DNA from: Planctomycetota bacterium
GTDB lineage: Bacteria; Planctomycetota; Planctomycetia; Planctomycetales; Planctomycetaceae
Assembly (NCBI GenBank): GCA_023429275.1
Contig: JAEYWB010000250.1
Location: 1-11,135 of the forward strand
Length of the DNA: 11,135 bases
Direction: 5' to 3'
Shown in pieces: positions 1 through 9,258 of the stretch. How positions within the stretch are numbered: the first letter of the stretch is position 1; each line of letters opens with the position of its first letter. The translations under genes were made by a program, and so were the position numbers. The notes below the pieces were generated by a model. The model searched no databases, had not been told where the DNA came from, and saw only the letters and a program-made list of their open reading frames with translations.

Positions 1-30
1 CCGCTGGCGCGTCGCGGCTAAACGGCTTTC

Positions 31-1959
<1,929 letters not shown>

Positions 1960-1971
1960 CGGCTCCGAACG

Positions 1972-1977
1972 CTCCTT
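1972..1977 (-). promoter_or_regulatory. Ribosome binding site deciding the topoisomerase start
   Basis: AAGGAG on the minus strand lies 12 bases before the ATG at 1959. A closer GGAG also lies 3-4 bases before that ATG. The upstream in-frame GTG at 1989 has no purine-rich block in front of it, so the ATG is preferred. Confidence 0.5.
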
Positions 1978-2117
1978 CTGGAATCGCACCGCGCGAGAGG
2001 AAGGAGTTTAGAAGATTTTCGATGGGCGCGAACGCCGATCTCGAAAGCTGTCTTGGCGGGGAGGGAGAGGATTGACCACTTCCGTCCAGCCCTGCCAGCG
2101 AGTCCCCTCGGGAGGTC

Positions 2118-3281
2118 CTACCTGGCCTTGGCCTCTTCGGCCAGCGGAAGACGCAGCACGCAGCGGAAGCCGAGGTCGGGAGCCCCTTTCTGCATCGATT
2201 CTCCCGAGCGGTGCCACAGCTGCCACCCGGTCTTTCCGCCCTTGGCGACTCGGTGGTTCACCGTGCCGCTCGCCCGGGGTCCCTGCGGATTTCGGATCGG
2301 GCTCCCGTCCCGCTCCTTTGCCCCGGCGTAGTAGTCCGCCGAGAAGAGGTCCGCGCACCACTCCCGCGCGTTTCCGGCGAGGTCGAAGACGCCGTAGATG
2401 CTGACGTCGCTGCGATACGTTCCGACAGGAGCGATTCCCCCCGGAACACGCGCTCGCTCCCAGATGGCCCGATCGTTCCCCCAGGGGTAGTTGAACGACT
2501 TGTTTCCCCGCCCTGCCATCTCCCACTCCGCCTCGGTCGGCAGCTCCTTTTTCGCCCACTTGGCATACGCGGCCGCATCACGCCACATGACGCCGGTGGC
2601 GGGGTGGTTCTGCGGCTGGCTCGAATTCGCCGGCTCGGCCAGTGTCGGCCGCCCCTCTTCTTTCAGCGTCGAGCGGCACTTGAAGTACCGCTCGAGCGTC
2701 GTTTCGTGAATGTCGATGTAATACGGATCGACATATGCAGGATGTGCGGGGCCGGCATCGGCGGGACCGCCATCGACTCCCTGGCGGAAAACTCCCCCCG
2801 GAACGTAGGCCATCTCGGCTCCGTCGGCCGTGCAGCGGATCCGCCGCGGCCATCCCTCGGCGGTTGCCCCGGCCGCGGGAATCGCCGTGAATCCGTCGGG
2901 GAGCTTCGCCGTGATCGTGCCCGCCGCGGGAGTCGTGACGACCACCACCTCGCTCACCTTTTCCGGGCGAGTCTCCAGCAGGAACTCGTCGTCAGGGCGG
3001 ACCGACGGATCGGCGACGTCGAAATTGCCCACTTCGGCATCGACGAGAAAGACCTTGTCTTCGGGGATCGACGGATCGATCTTCGACGGCGACCGACTCC
3101 CGGTTCCGGCCGAAGGAGCCGGTCCCGAAACCGCCGGCGCCGAGGGAGCGGCCGGCCCTGGTACCGGAGCGACAGGAGGAGGAGGAGCGGGAACCGCCAC
3201 CGGTGGAGGCGGGGGAGGAGTCTTGTTGCATCCGGCCAGGCCGAGGAATGCGACGAAAAGGAGTGTCAGACGTCTCAACAC
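2118..3281 (-). CDS. Lipoprotein with FGE/SUMF1-like (formylglycine-generating-enzyme-type) domain, probably non-catalytic
   Basis: A 387-residue protein starting at GTG, with a GGAG site 8 bases upstream. Residues 1-18 are a lipoprotein signal: RR, a hydrophobic stretch, then the lipobox LAGC with C18 as lipidation site. Residues about 20-55 are a Pro/Ala/Val spacer that could span the envelope. Residues about 60-150 are a short conserved-looking region I do not recognise. From about 155 to 378 there is a sulfatase-modifying-factor fold: MAYVPGGVFRQG, LPTEAEWEMAGRG, the YPWGND block, GNAREWCADLF and the terminal LGFRC. True formylglycine-generating enzymes have an RGGSW-type segment followed by a Cys pair; here it is KGGKTGW with no nearby cysteines. 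Oxidation of a sulfatase Cys is therefore unlikely, and a binding or structural role is more plausible. The domain is also found in EgtB/PvdO-type proteins, so the substrate is unknown. It lies upstream of the topoisomerase gene on the same strand with a 158-base gap; no functional link is evident. Confidence 0.85.
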   Translation of the reverse strand: MLRRLTLLFVAFLGLAGCNKTPPPPPPVAVPAPPPPVAPVPGPAAPSAPAVSGPAPSAGTGSRSPSKIDPSIPEDKVFLVDAEVGNFDVADPSVRPDDEFLLETRPEKVSEVVVVTTPAAGTITAKLPDGFTAIPAAGATAEGWPRRIRCTADGAEMAYVPGGVFRQGVDGGPADAGPAHPAYVDPYYIDIHETTLERYFKCRSTLKEEGRPTLAEPANSSQPQNHPATGVMWRDAAAYAKWAKKELPTEAEWEMAGRGNKSFNYPWGNDRAIWERARVPGGIAPVGTYRSDVSIYGVFDLAGNAREWCADLFSADYYAGAKERDGSPIRNPQGPRASGTVNHRVAKGGKTGWQLWHRSGESMQKGAPDLGFRCVLRLPLAEEAKAR

Positions 3282-3289
3282 GAGCCGGA

Positions 3290-3295
3290 CTCCAA
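3290..3295 (-). promoter_or_regulatory. Ribosome binding site for the GTG-started lipoprotein
   Basis: TTGGAG on the minus strand lies 8 bases before the GTG at 3281. It supports that non-ATG start, which is also where the lipoprotein signal peptide begins. Confidence 0.45.
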
Positions 3296-3407
3296 GGAAC
3301 GACGTGACTGCGGCCCCCTGCCGATATCCAGAAGTCTACCGCGGCGGCGACACTTCGTCCCGTGCGGCAGGCCACCGTGTGGTGCGGGTGTGTGCGTCGC
3401 AAAAGTC

Positions 3408-3443
3408 GGTGGATTCGCGAAACACGATCGACGAATCGCCACC
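3408..3443. repeat. Bulged hairpin
   Basis: GGTGGATTCG at 3408-3417 pairs with CGAATCGCCACC at 3432-3443, giving 10 base pairs with a 2-base bulge on the right arm and a 14-base loop. There is no T-tract on either side, so it is not a classical intrinsic terminator. It lies upstream of the lipoprotein start and could be part of that gene's leader RNA. Confidence 0.35.
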
Positions 3444-3476
3444 AGCGGGCTTGGGGCCCCCCGGAATATGGAGATT

Positions 3477-3597
3477 GATTAGTGGAGATTAGCGAAGATG
3501 AGTGTTCCAAACCTTGTCTTCCTGGTCTGGAGGAGGCGATGTGGAGTTCAGGAAGAAGGAGTTCAGGAACACTGATCTCCGCTAATCTTCACTCATC
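3477..3597. repeat. Large imperfect inverted repeat built from ~10-nt units
   Basis: The left arm 3477-3524 and right arm 3549-3597 are reverse complements over three blocks: TCTTCCTG (3517-3524) with CAGGAAGA (3549-3556); AGTGTTCC with GGAACACT; and a 24-base outer block (3477-3500) with 20 matches. The outer blocks are themselves repeated at about 10-nt spacing: GAGATTAGCG then AAGATGAGTG on the left, and CACTGATCTC, CGCTAATCTT, CACTCATCCC on the right. The intervening loop is 24 bases. An RNA copy would fold into a long stem. It resembles a miniature inverted-repeat element or a genome-wide palindromic repeat rather than a gene; no transposase gene is present. Confidence 0.65.
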
Positions 3598-3787
3598 CCA
3601 TTGCAGAACATCGAGGCAGATTCCCCTTCACTCGCTGAACGTGCGTCCTGCAAATCGGTTCTTCCTCCGCCTTCCACTGGCCGTTCCACCGACAATCGAG
3701 ACACACACCCTGATGCGGTGGTGCGGGAGTCCGCCCCCCTCCCTCTTCTGGCAAGGAAACGAACCATCTCACGGCTGCAGATCCCGG

Positions 3788-3815
3788 TGGACTCTGCTCC
3801 TGTGCGCGGTATGAT
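3788..3815 (+). promoter_or_regulatory. Candidate sigma-70-type promoter for the efflux cluster
   Basis: TATGAT at 3810-3815 matches five of six positions of the -10 box. TGGACT at 3788-3793, 16 bases upstream, matches four of six positions of the -35 box. It lies about 55 bases before the ATG of the His-rich protein. The match is modest and planctomycete promoters are poorly characterised, so this is only a candidate. I could not identify a metal-regulator operator nearby. Confidence 0.25.
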
Positions 3816-3868
3816 GTTGTGTACTCAAGCTTTACTGACGGCAATTCTCGGGTGGTCGCTCAGGCGTC

Positions 3869-4285
3869 ATGTCGCGGCTGATTGTCATTCTCCTGATTCC
3901 GCTGTGCCTTATCGGGCAGCCGTTGCCGCATGCGCATGGCCAGGCTCGGGCGGGAGATTCTGCCGAATACGCGGCGCGTCCTCACGTTCACTTTCACCAA
4001 CTGTCGCTCGTCTGCGGTCTTGATGGCTGTCCGGACCACGGGGGGACGAATTCCGTCTCCACGACCTCGGAACATGACCAGGACGCCATCTACCTCGGTG
4101 ATTTTCGCGCCGATGGCTCGCTGAAGAAGGTGTCGCTGGTCGATTCCGCGATTCTTCTCGCGGCCGCGTGGGACCGTCACATGCCCTCGGGGCAGCTTGC
4201 CGGCACCTTGGCCCAAGTCGTTTCGACTCGCGCGCCGCTGAGCGATACTCCGATCTTCCTGCTGACCGGCTCTCTGCGCATTTAA
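3869..4285 (+). CDS. Small secreted His/Cys-rich protein, putative periplasmic metal-binding accessory of the efflux pump
   Basis: A 138-residue protein I cannot name. An N-terminal hydrophobic stretch, about residues 4-17, looks like a Sec signal peptide; cleavage would fall near residues 20-28. The mature part has clustered potential metal ligands: H21 and H23 in PHAHG, H39/H41/H43 in RPHVHFHQ, C49 and C54 in a VCGLDGCPDH segment with H57, then H69 in EHDQDAIYL. Alternating histidines and a Cys-x4-Cys pair are typical of Zn/Cu/Co-binding periplasmic proteins, but no catalytic motif is visible. The ATG at 3869 is chosen because the signal peptide begins there; its ribosome site is weak. It is followed, after a 187-base gap, by the CzcB-like adaptor and CzcA-like pump on the same strand. 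That placement suggests a metal chaperone, buffer or sensor for the pump. The role is inferred from composition and context only. Confidence 0.7.
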   Translation: MSRLIVILLIPLCLIGQPLPHAHGQARAGDSAEYAARPHVHFHQLSLVCGLDGCPDHGGTNSVSTTSEHDQDAIYLGDFRADGSLKKVSLVDSAILLAAAWDRHMPSGQLAGTLAQVVSTRAPLSDTPIFLLTGSLRI

Positions 4286-4294
4286 CGGACCCGC

Positions 4295-4315
4295 CCGCCT
4301 CCATTCTCGAGGCGG
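4295..4315. other. Intercistronic hairpin after the His-rich gene
   Basis: CCGCCTC at 4295-4301 and GAGGCGG at 4309-4315 form a perfect 7-bp stem with a 7-base loop, starting 10 bases after the stop codon. No T-run follows, so full termination is doubtful. It may attenuate transcription or stabilise the upstream message, making the first gene more abundant than the pump genes. Confidence 0.35.
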
Positions 4316-4472
4316 CATCTCTCACAGCGGCGTCTGATCAGCCGACAGTCATTCTGACACGCCCGCGCGGATCGATTCGCGCGTCCCTGGCGAAACAGCT
4401 TCGACGGCACGGCTGACGTCTCGAACAGGAAACCCGCAGCGACTTCTGCTCGCTGCACGCAGAGGAAAAGCA

Positions 4473-5978
4473 ATGAAAAGGCTCTACGGCATTGGTCTGC
4501 TGCTGTTGGTGCTTGCGGGAATCGCCGCGTTCCAGTGGAAACGCTGGCCTCTCTCTCTCCAGGCGAAGGGGGAAGTCGAGTCGGCCGGGAAACCGGCTAC
4601 GCCCGCTGAAAAGGAGAAGGTGACCTCAAGCCAGTCGGAGGAGCCCTCGGCTCTCGAGAATCAAGCGATTCTCTTTCCGAAAGAGGCCTGGGGACCGGCC
4701 GGAATCGAAGTCGCCGCGGCGACAAGGAAGCCGTTTGAAACCTCCACACGTCTCACCGGAAAGGTGACGCTGAACGAAGACCGGCTCTCGCACATTTTTC
4801 CGCTCGTCGAGGGACGTGCGGACGAAGTCCGCGTGCGGTATGGCGACCGCGTGACGAAGGGACAGGCCCTGGTCGTCGTCCAGAGCCGGGAGATCGGCGA
4901 GAGGATGCTGGAGCTGTACCAGGAGCGTCTGAAGCTCGACTTCGCGAAGATTCGCCGCGAGTGGACCGCGCAGGTCACGAAGAACACGCAGGACATGATC
5001 GCCGCCGTCCGGCGCGGCGCCACCGTCGAAGAGATCGAAGAGACGCTCCGCAACCGGCCCCTCGGCAATTACCGCGAGCGGCTGATGTCGGCTTACGTGA
5101 CCCGCCTGACAAGCCAGACCCACTACGATCGCCTCGGTCCCCTGACGGAAAGCGGGGCAGTCGGCGCGAAACAGAAGGTCGAGGCCGAGGCCGCTCTCAA
5201 GGCGGCGCGGGCGGCTCTTCAGGCCCTGCTCGAGCAGTTCTCCCAGGACACCATCCAGGAAGCGAGAATGGCCGACCAGACGGTGACGGAGCTGGAGACC
5301 AGCATCGCCGTCGCTGAGACCAGCCTCAGGATCCTCGGCATCGACGACGAGGCTCTGAAGAAGATCGATCCGGCCGTCCAGCGAGAGGGCCTGTCGCACT
5401 ATTCGGTGACAGCCCCGTTCAACGGGACGGTCATCTCAAAGGATGTGACGCTGCTCGAGCGGGTTGCCCCCGAGAGGCAGATCATGACGATCGCCGATCT
5501 CTCGACGGTCTGGATCACCGCGGACATCTACGAGACTCATCTGCCGCTCCTTCAGCAGGCGGTCGACAAGACCATCACGTTTCGTTGCGACGCCTGGCCC
5601 GACCGGAAGTTCGAGGCGAAGATTTTTTACACCGGCGACATCGTCCAGGAGACGGCCCGGACGGTGGCGTTGAGAGCGACCGCACTCAACCCCGAAGGGC
5701 TTCTGAAGCCCGGGATGTTCGTGTCGATCACCCTCCCCGGCGCCGAGACCTCCCCGGTCCTGACCGTGCCGAACAGCGCACTGCAGGACTACGAAGGGAA
5801 GACGTTCCTCTTCGTGCAGGAACAGCCCGGCGCATTTGCCCGGCGTGACGTCGTTCTCGGACGGCGGACCGACGAGGCGACCGAGATCGTCTCCGGTCTA
5901 AAGGAGGGGGAGTCGGTCGCTGTCGCCGGAGGCTTCGCACTGAAGTCGCGGATGCTCGCCTCTCTGCTCGAGGAATAG
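4473..5978 (+). CDS. czcB: RND efflux periplasmic adaptor subunit (membrane fusion protein, CzcB/CusB-like)
   Basis: A 501-residue adaptor that would link an inner-membrane RND pump to an outer-membrane channel and may hand metal ions to the pump. Residues about 4-20 form one membrane anchor; 30-60 is a charged, low-complexity spacer. The first half of the lipoyl-like domain is at 95-140 (KVTLNEDRLSHIFPLVEGRADEV, with the GDRVTKGQALV turn). A helical hairpin runs from about 142 to 287, then the second lipoyl half YSVTAPFNGTVIS at 310-322, a beta-barrel from about 340 (IADLSTVWITADIYETH) and a membrane-proximal domain to the end. The hairpin carries about 60-70 residues more than I expect for CzcB, around 160-220, before the canonical LTESGAVGAKQKVEAEAAL return helix. 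The ATG has AGAGGA 6 bases upstream. The pump gene follows after 94 bases, so the two are probably co-transcribed. The CzcB assignment follows its partner; no Met-rich copper site is evident. Confidence 0.9.
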   Translation: MKRLYGIGLLLLVLAGIAAFQWKRWPLSLQAKGEVESAGKPATPAEKEKVTSSQSEEPSALENQAILFPKEAWGPAGIEVAAATRKPFETSTRLTGKVTLNEDRLSHIFPLVEGRADEVRVRYGDRVTKGQALVVVQSREIGERMLELYQERLKLDFAKIRREWTAQVTKNTQDMIAAVRRGATVEEIEETLRNRPLGNYRERLMSAYVTRLTSQTHYDRLGPLTESGAVGAKQKVEAEAALKAARAALQALLEQFSQDTIQEARMADQTVTELETSIAVAETSLRILGIDDEALKKIDPAVQREGLSHYSVTAPFNGTVISKDVTLLERVAPERQIMTIADLSTVWITADIYETHLPLLQQAVDKTITFRCDAWPDRKFEAKIFYTGDIVQETARTVALRATALNPEGLLKPGMFVSITLPGAETSPVLTVPNSALQDYEGKTFLFVQEQPGAFARRDVVLGRRTDEATEIVSGLKEGESVAVAGGFALKSRMLASLLEE

Positions 5979-6072
5979 GCCCCCTCACCGTCTGCCGTGA
6001 TCGAAGACGCCGCGGCCTGCTCAGCCAGGTCCGACGGCCCCCTGCGACTTCAACATTCCCCGCGAGAGCCCC

Positions 6073-9000
6073 GTGGTCAATCACATCATCAACTGGTCGC
6101 TCGAGAACCGGTTCGTCGTCATGCTGCTCGCCGTGGTGCTGCTCGGCGTCGGCTTCGTGTCGGTCGCCTCGCTCCCCCTCGACGCCGTTCCCGACCTGAC
6201 GAACATCCAGGTCCAGATCCTGACGACATCCCCTTCGCTCGGCCCGGTGGAGGTCGAGCAGTTCATTACCTTTCCGGTCGAGAACGCGATGAGCGGTCTC
6301 CCGCGGGTGAGTGAGATCCGGTCCATCAGCCGCTTCGGTCTGTCCGCGGTGACGGTCGCGTTCGAGGATGGAACCGATATCTACTGGGCGCGCAACCTGA
6401 TCAACGAACGGCTGCAGCAGGCCCGGGAGAACATCCCCCCCGGGATGGGCGATCCCCAGATGGGGCCGATCGCCACGGGGATGAGCGAGATCTACCAGTT
6501 CGAGGTCCGCGCGAAGCCCGGCTACTCCTACAGCCTCATGGACCTCCGCACGATTCTCGACTGGCAGATCGCATTCCAGCTCCGGAGCGTCCCGGGGGTC
6601 ATCGAGGTCAACACCTTCGGTGGACAGCTCAAGACGTATGAAGTGCAGATCGATCCGAACCGCCTGTTCAACTACGACATCAGCCTGAACCGGGTCTTCG
6701 AAGCTCTGCAGGAGAACAACGCCAACGCGGGGGGCGGGTACATCGTCCGCGGGCCGGAACAGCGCGTTCTGCGAGGGGAAGGTCTTGTCGGCTCGCTGGA
6801 AGACATCCAGAACATCGTGCTCGACAGCCGCAGCGACGGAACGGCGATCAAGGTGTCGGATATCGGCGAGGTCCGGTTCGCTCCGATGCTCAGGCAGGGT
6901 GCGGTCACCCGCGACGGGGACCGCGAGGCGGTGACCGGCATGGTCATGATGCTCATGGGGGCAAACTCGAGGCAGGTCGTCGCCGACGTCAAGGAGAAGA
7001 TCCGGTCGATCGAGGCCTCGCTCCCCGAAGGGGTCTACGTCGACACGTTCTACGACCGCACCGAGCTGGTGCAGAAGACGATCTTCACGATCGCGGAGAA
7101 CATCGGCGTGGGGGTCGCACTGGTCATCGTCATGCTCTTCCTGCTGCTCGGGGATGTCCGCGCCGGCCTCATCGTGGCCGCTGCGATTCCCCTGTCGGCG
7201 ATGTGCGCGTTGATCGCGATGAAACTCGCGGGGGTCTCCGCCAACCTCATGAGCCTCGGCGCGGTCGACTTCGGCGTCATCGTCGACGGGGCGGTCGTGA
7301 TGATCGAGAACGCCATGCGGGGCGCGAGCCGGCACTTCAAGACGCACCCGGGTGCCCGTTCCGTTCCGAAAGAGACCTTCAAGGAGTCGGCCCTGGAGGT
7401 CGGTAAGCCGATCCTGTTTGCCGGCATCATCGTCATCATCGTCTTCCTGCCGATCCTCAGCCTGCAGGGGGTCGAAGGAAAGATGTTCCGGCCGATGGCC
7501 TTCACCTTCATGTCCGCCCTGACCGGGGCGCTGATCCTGTCGGTCACGGTCATGCCTGTCATGGCCTCCCTGTTCCTCGCAAGACGGATCCGGGAGAGCG
7601 ACACCTTCCTCGTGGCGTGGCTGAAGAGACGCTACGAGCCCCTCCTCGCGTTCGCGATGAAGCGTCCTGCCCTGATGATCTCGCTCGCGTCCGCGGTGTT
7701 CGTCGTCAGCCTCGGCGTCGCGTCGCGGTTCGGCGTCGAGTTCGTCCCGAAGCTCGATGAAGGGGACCTCGCGGTGCAGGCCGTCCGCCTGCCGAGCGTC
7801 TCCCTCGAGGCGTCGATTGAGATGACCAAGATGGCTGAGCGGACACTGAAGAAGTTCCCGCAGGTCGAGAGCGTCATCTCGAAGACCGGCCGCCCCGAGA
7901 TCGCGAACGACCCCATGGGTGTCCACCAGACCGACATCCTCATTCGCATGAAGCCGGAGAGCGAGTGGCCGAAGCCCCGCATCGCGAAGGTGCAGCTGAT
8001 CGAGGAGATGCAGGCGGCCCTGCAGGAGGCGGTTCCGAGCAACGCCTTCAGCTTTACCCAGCCGATCGAGCTCCGCGTGCAGGAACTCGTCGCGGGCGTC
8101 CGGTCGGATATCGGCCTGAGCCTGTACGGGGACGACCTGGATGTGCTCAAGGAGGAAGGGGACAAGATTGTCCGCGCGTTGAACCAGGTTCCGGGGGCCG
8201 CGGACGTCCAGGCGCAGCAGATCGCCGGGCTGCCGTACCTGAGGGTCAAGGTCCGACGCGATGCCATTGCCCGCTACGGCATCAATTCGAGCGACGTCCT
8301 CAACGCCGTCAGCCTCGTCGGCGGAACGCCGCTGGGACAGGTTTTCGAAGGACAACGCCGATTCCCTCTCCAGGCGCGGCTCTCGCCCGAGTGGCGCGAG
8401 GATGTCGAACGTCTCAAGAACCTGAAGATCGACGATCCCCAGGGCCGGCAGATCCCGATCTCCCTGCTGGCAGACATCAGTGCGGAAGATGGTCCTTCGG
8501 AGATCAGCCGGCATGCCGTTCGGCGGCGGCTGCTCATCCAGTGCAACGTCCGCGGGCGCGACCTCGCCGGCTTTGTCAGTGACGCCCAGGAGGCGGTGGC
8601 CCGGCAGGTGAAGCTCCCCTCGGGCTACACCCTGACCTGGGGAGGCCAGTTCCAGAACCTGCAGGAAGCGACGGCCCGCCTGATGATCGCCGTGCCGGTC
8701 GCCCTCTTCCTGATCTTCGCCCTGCTGTATGTCACCTTCAGCTCGGTGCGGCTGACGATGCTCATCTATCTCAACGTCCCGATCGCGGCGACAGGCGGAA
8801 TCTTCGCCCTCTGGGCCCGCGACATGCCGTTCTCCATCTCGGCGGGCGTCGGCTTCATCGCGCTGTTCGGTATCGCGGTCATGAACGGCGTCGTTCTGAT
8901 CGAACACATCCGGCACCTGCGGGAGCACGGGCATGACCAGCGTTCGGCTGTCGTGACGGGATCGATGGACCGATTGAGACCGGTCTTCATGACCGCCGCG

Positions 9001-9189
9001 TGCGGAGCCCTGGGCTTCGTGCCGATGGCGGTCTCCGGCAGCGCGGGGGCCGAAGTGCAGCGTCCTCTGGCGACCGTCGTCATCGGCGGCCTGCTGACCT
9101 GTACCGTCCTGACGCTGCTCGTCCTGCCGGCGATCTACAGGTGGTTCGAACCGCCGGAAGAGGAGCTCGCGGACTCGAGCCACGTATGA
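6073..9189 (+). CDS. czcA: Heavy-metal efflux RND pump, CzcA family (HME-RND)
   Basis: A 1038-residue inner-membrane proton/metal antiporter, full length for the family. It starts at GTG with a weak GAGAG 5' of it; that start fits because the usual N-terminus (INWSLENRFVVMLL) follows at once. TM1 is about residues 10-30, then the first large periplasmic loop, TM2-TM6 at about 335-500, TM7 near 527-545, the second periplasmic loop, and TM8-TM12 at about 860-1025. The proton-relay helix reads DFGVIVDGAVVMIEN with D399, D405 and E412. This is the DFG-x3-DGA-x4-EN form described for Zn/Co/Cd (CzcA) and related divalent-cation pumps, not the AIG-x3-DAA form of Cu/Ag CusA. EIANDPM at 609-615 also matches the CzcA-type second loop, and the CusA-style YM in the EGDLL segment is replaced by EGDLAVQ. 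Export of divalent cations such as Zn, Co or Cd is therefore predicted; the exact ion is not decided. No outer-membrane channel gene follows. Confidence 0.93.
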   Translation: MVNHIINWSLENRFVVMLLAVVLLGVGFVSVASLPLDAVPDLTNIQVQILTTSPSLGPVEVEQFITFPVENAMSGLPRVSEIRSISRFGLSAVTVAFEDGTDIYWARNLINERLQQARENIPPGMGDPQMGPIATGMSEIYQFEVRAKPGYSYSLMDLRTILDWQIAFQLRSVPGVIEVNTFGGQLKTYEVQIDPNRLFNYDISLNRVFEALQENNANAGGGYIVRGPEQRVLRGEGLVGSLEDIQNIVLDSRSDGTAIKVSDIGEVRFAPMLRQGAVTRDGDREAVTGMVMMLMGANSRQVVADVKEKIRSIEASLPEGVYVDTFYDRTELVQKTIFTIAENIGVGVALVIVMLFLLLGDVRAGLIVAAAIPLSAMCALIAMKLAGVSANLMSLGAVDFGVIVDGAVVMIENAMRGASRHFKTHPGARSVPKETFKESALEVGKPILFAGIIVIIVFLPILSLQGVEGKMFRPMAFTFMSALTGALILSVTVMPVMASLFLARRIRESDTFLVAWLKRRYEPLLAFAMKRPALMISLASAVFVVSLGVASRFGVEFVPKLDEGDLAVQAVRLPSVSLEASIEMTKMAERTLKKFPQVESVISKTGRPEIANDPMGVHQTDILIRMKPESEWPKPRIAKVQLIEEMQAALQEAVPSNAFSFTQPIELRVQELVAGVRSDIGLSLYGDDLDVLKEEGDKIVRALNQVPGAADVQAQQIAGLPYLRVKVRRDAIARYGINSSDVLNAVSLVGGTPLGQVFEGQRRFPLQARLSPEWREDVERLKNLKIDDPQGRQIPISLLADISAEDGPSEISRHAVRRRLLIQCNVRGRDLAGFVSDAQEAVARQVKLPSGYTLTWGGQFQNLQEATARLMIAVPVALFLIFALLYVTFSSVRLTMLIYLNVPIAATGGIFALWARDMPFSISAGVGFIALFGIAVMNGVVLIEHIRHLREHGHDQRSAVVTGSMDRLRPVFMTAACGALGFVPMAVSGSAGAEVQRPLATVVIGGLLTCTVLTLLVLPAIYRWFEPPEEELADSSHV

Positions 9190-9234
9190 GATCACCCCTC
9201 GGAGGTGCCTTCTGCTGTCGGCCTCTCACGCTCA

Positions 9235-9258
9235 GTAGAGCGACCTCACAGGTCAGTC
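9235..9258 (+). repeat. Left GTAG-footed hairpin (REP-like)
   Basis: GTAG followed by a hairpin: GAGCGACCT (9238-9246), loop CAC, then AGGTCAGTC. The stem has one mismatch compared with the right copy. GTAG at the foot of a short imperfect hairpin is the layout of bacterial REP sequences mobilised by Y1-type (TnpA-REP/RAYT) transposases. Positions 9235-9254 are an exact reverse complement of 9562-9581. Confidence 0.55.

Larger units (their letters stand above)
3282..3868. other. Intergenic region between divergent genes; no convincing gene
   Basis: About 590 bases separate the lipoprotein (minus) from the His-rich secreted protein (plus), so promoters for both directions should lie here. I see a bulged hairpin at 3408-3443, a large imperfect inverted repeat at 3477-3597, and a possible plus-strand promoter at 3788-3815. 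Between about 3600 and 3785 I see nothing recognisable. Open frames in the region, including one on the plus strand at 3601-4023 that overlaps the next gene, give low-complexity Ser/Arg-rich products without known motifs and look spurious. Confidence 0.6.

Noticed and set aside
2211..3482. Plus-strand open frame (423 residues) opposite the lipoprotein
   Set aside because: It is an Arg/Pro-rich shadow of the FGE-like gene, with no recognisable domain.
3725..3743. GGGAG...CTCCC as a possible terminator
   Set aside because: Only 5 bp of stem with a 9-base loop and no T-run after it; easily expected by chance in this composition.
3601..4023. Plus-strand open frame overlapping the His-rich secreted protein
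   Set aside because: Ser/Arg/Pro-rich product without motifs, no ribosome site, and it overlaps a frame with a signal peptide and patterned histidines.
5728..9195. Very long minus-strand open frame (1155 residues) opposite the adaptor and pump
   Set aside because: Its composition is Arg/Asp/His-rich low complexity with no motif, as expected opposite a GC-rich membrane-protein gene. The plus-strand pump is unambiguous.
9190..9234. Rho-independent terminator directly after the pump gene
   Set aside because: The CACC/GGTG pairing near 9193-9207 is only 4 bp and no T-tract follows.
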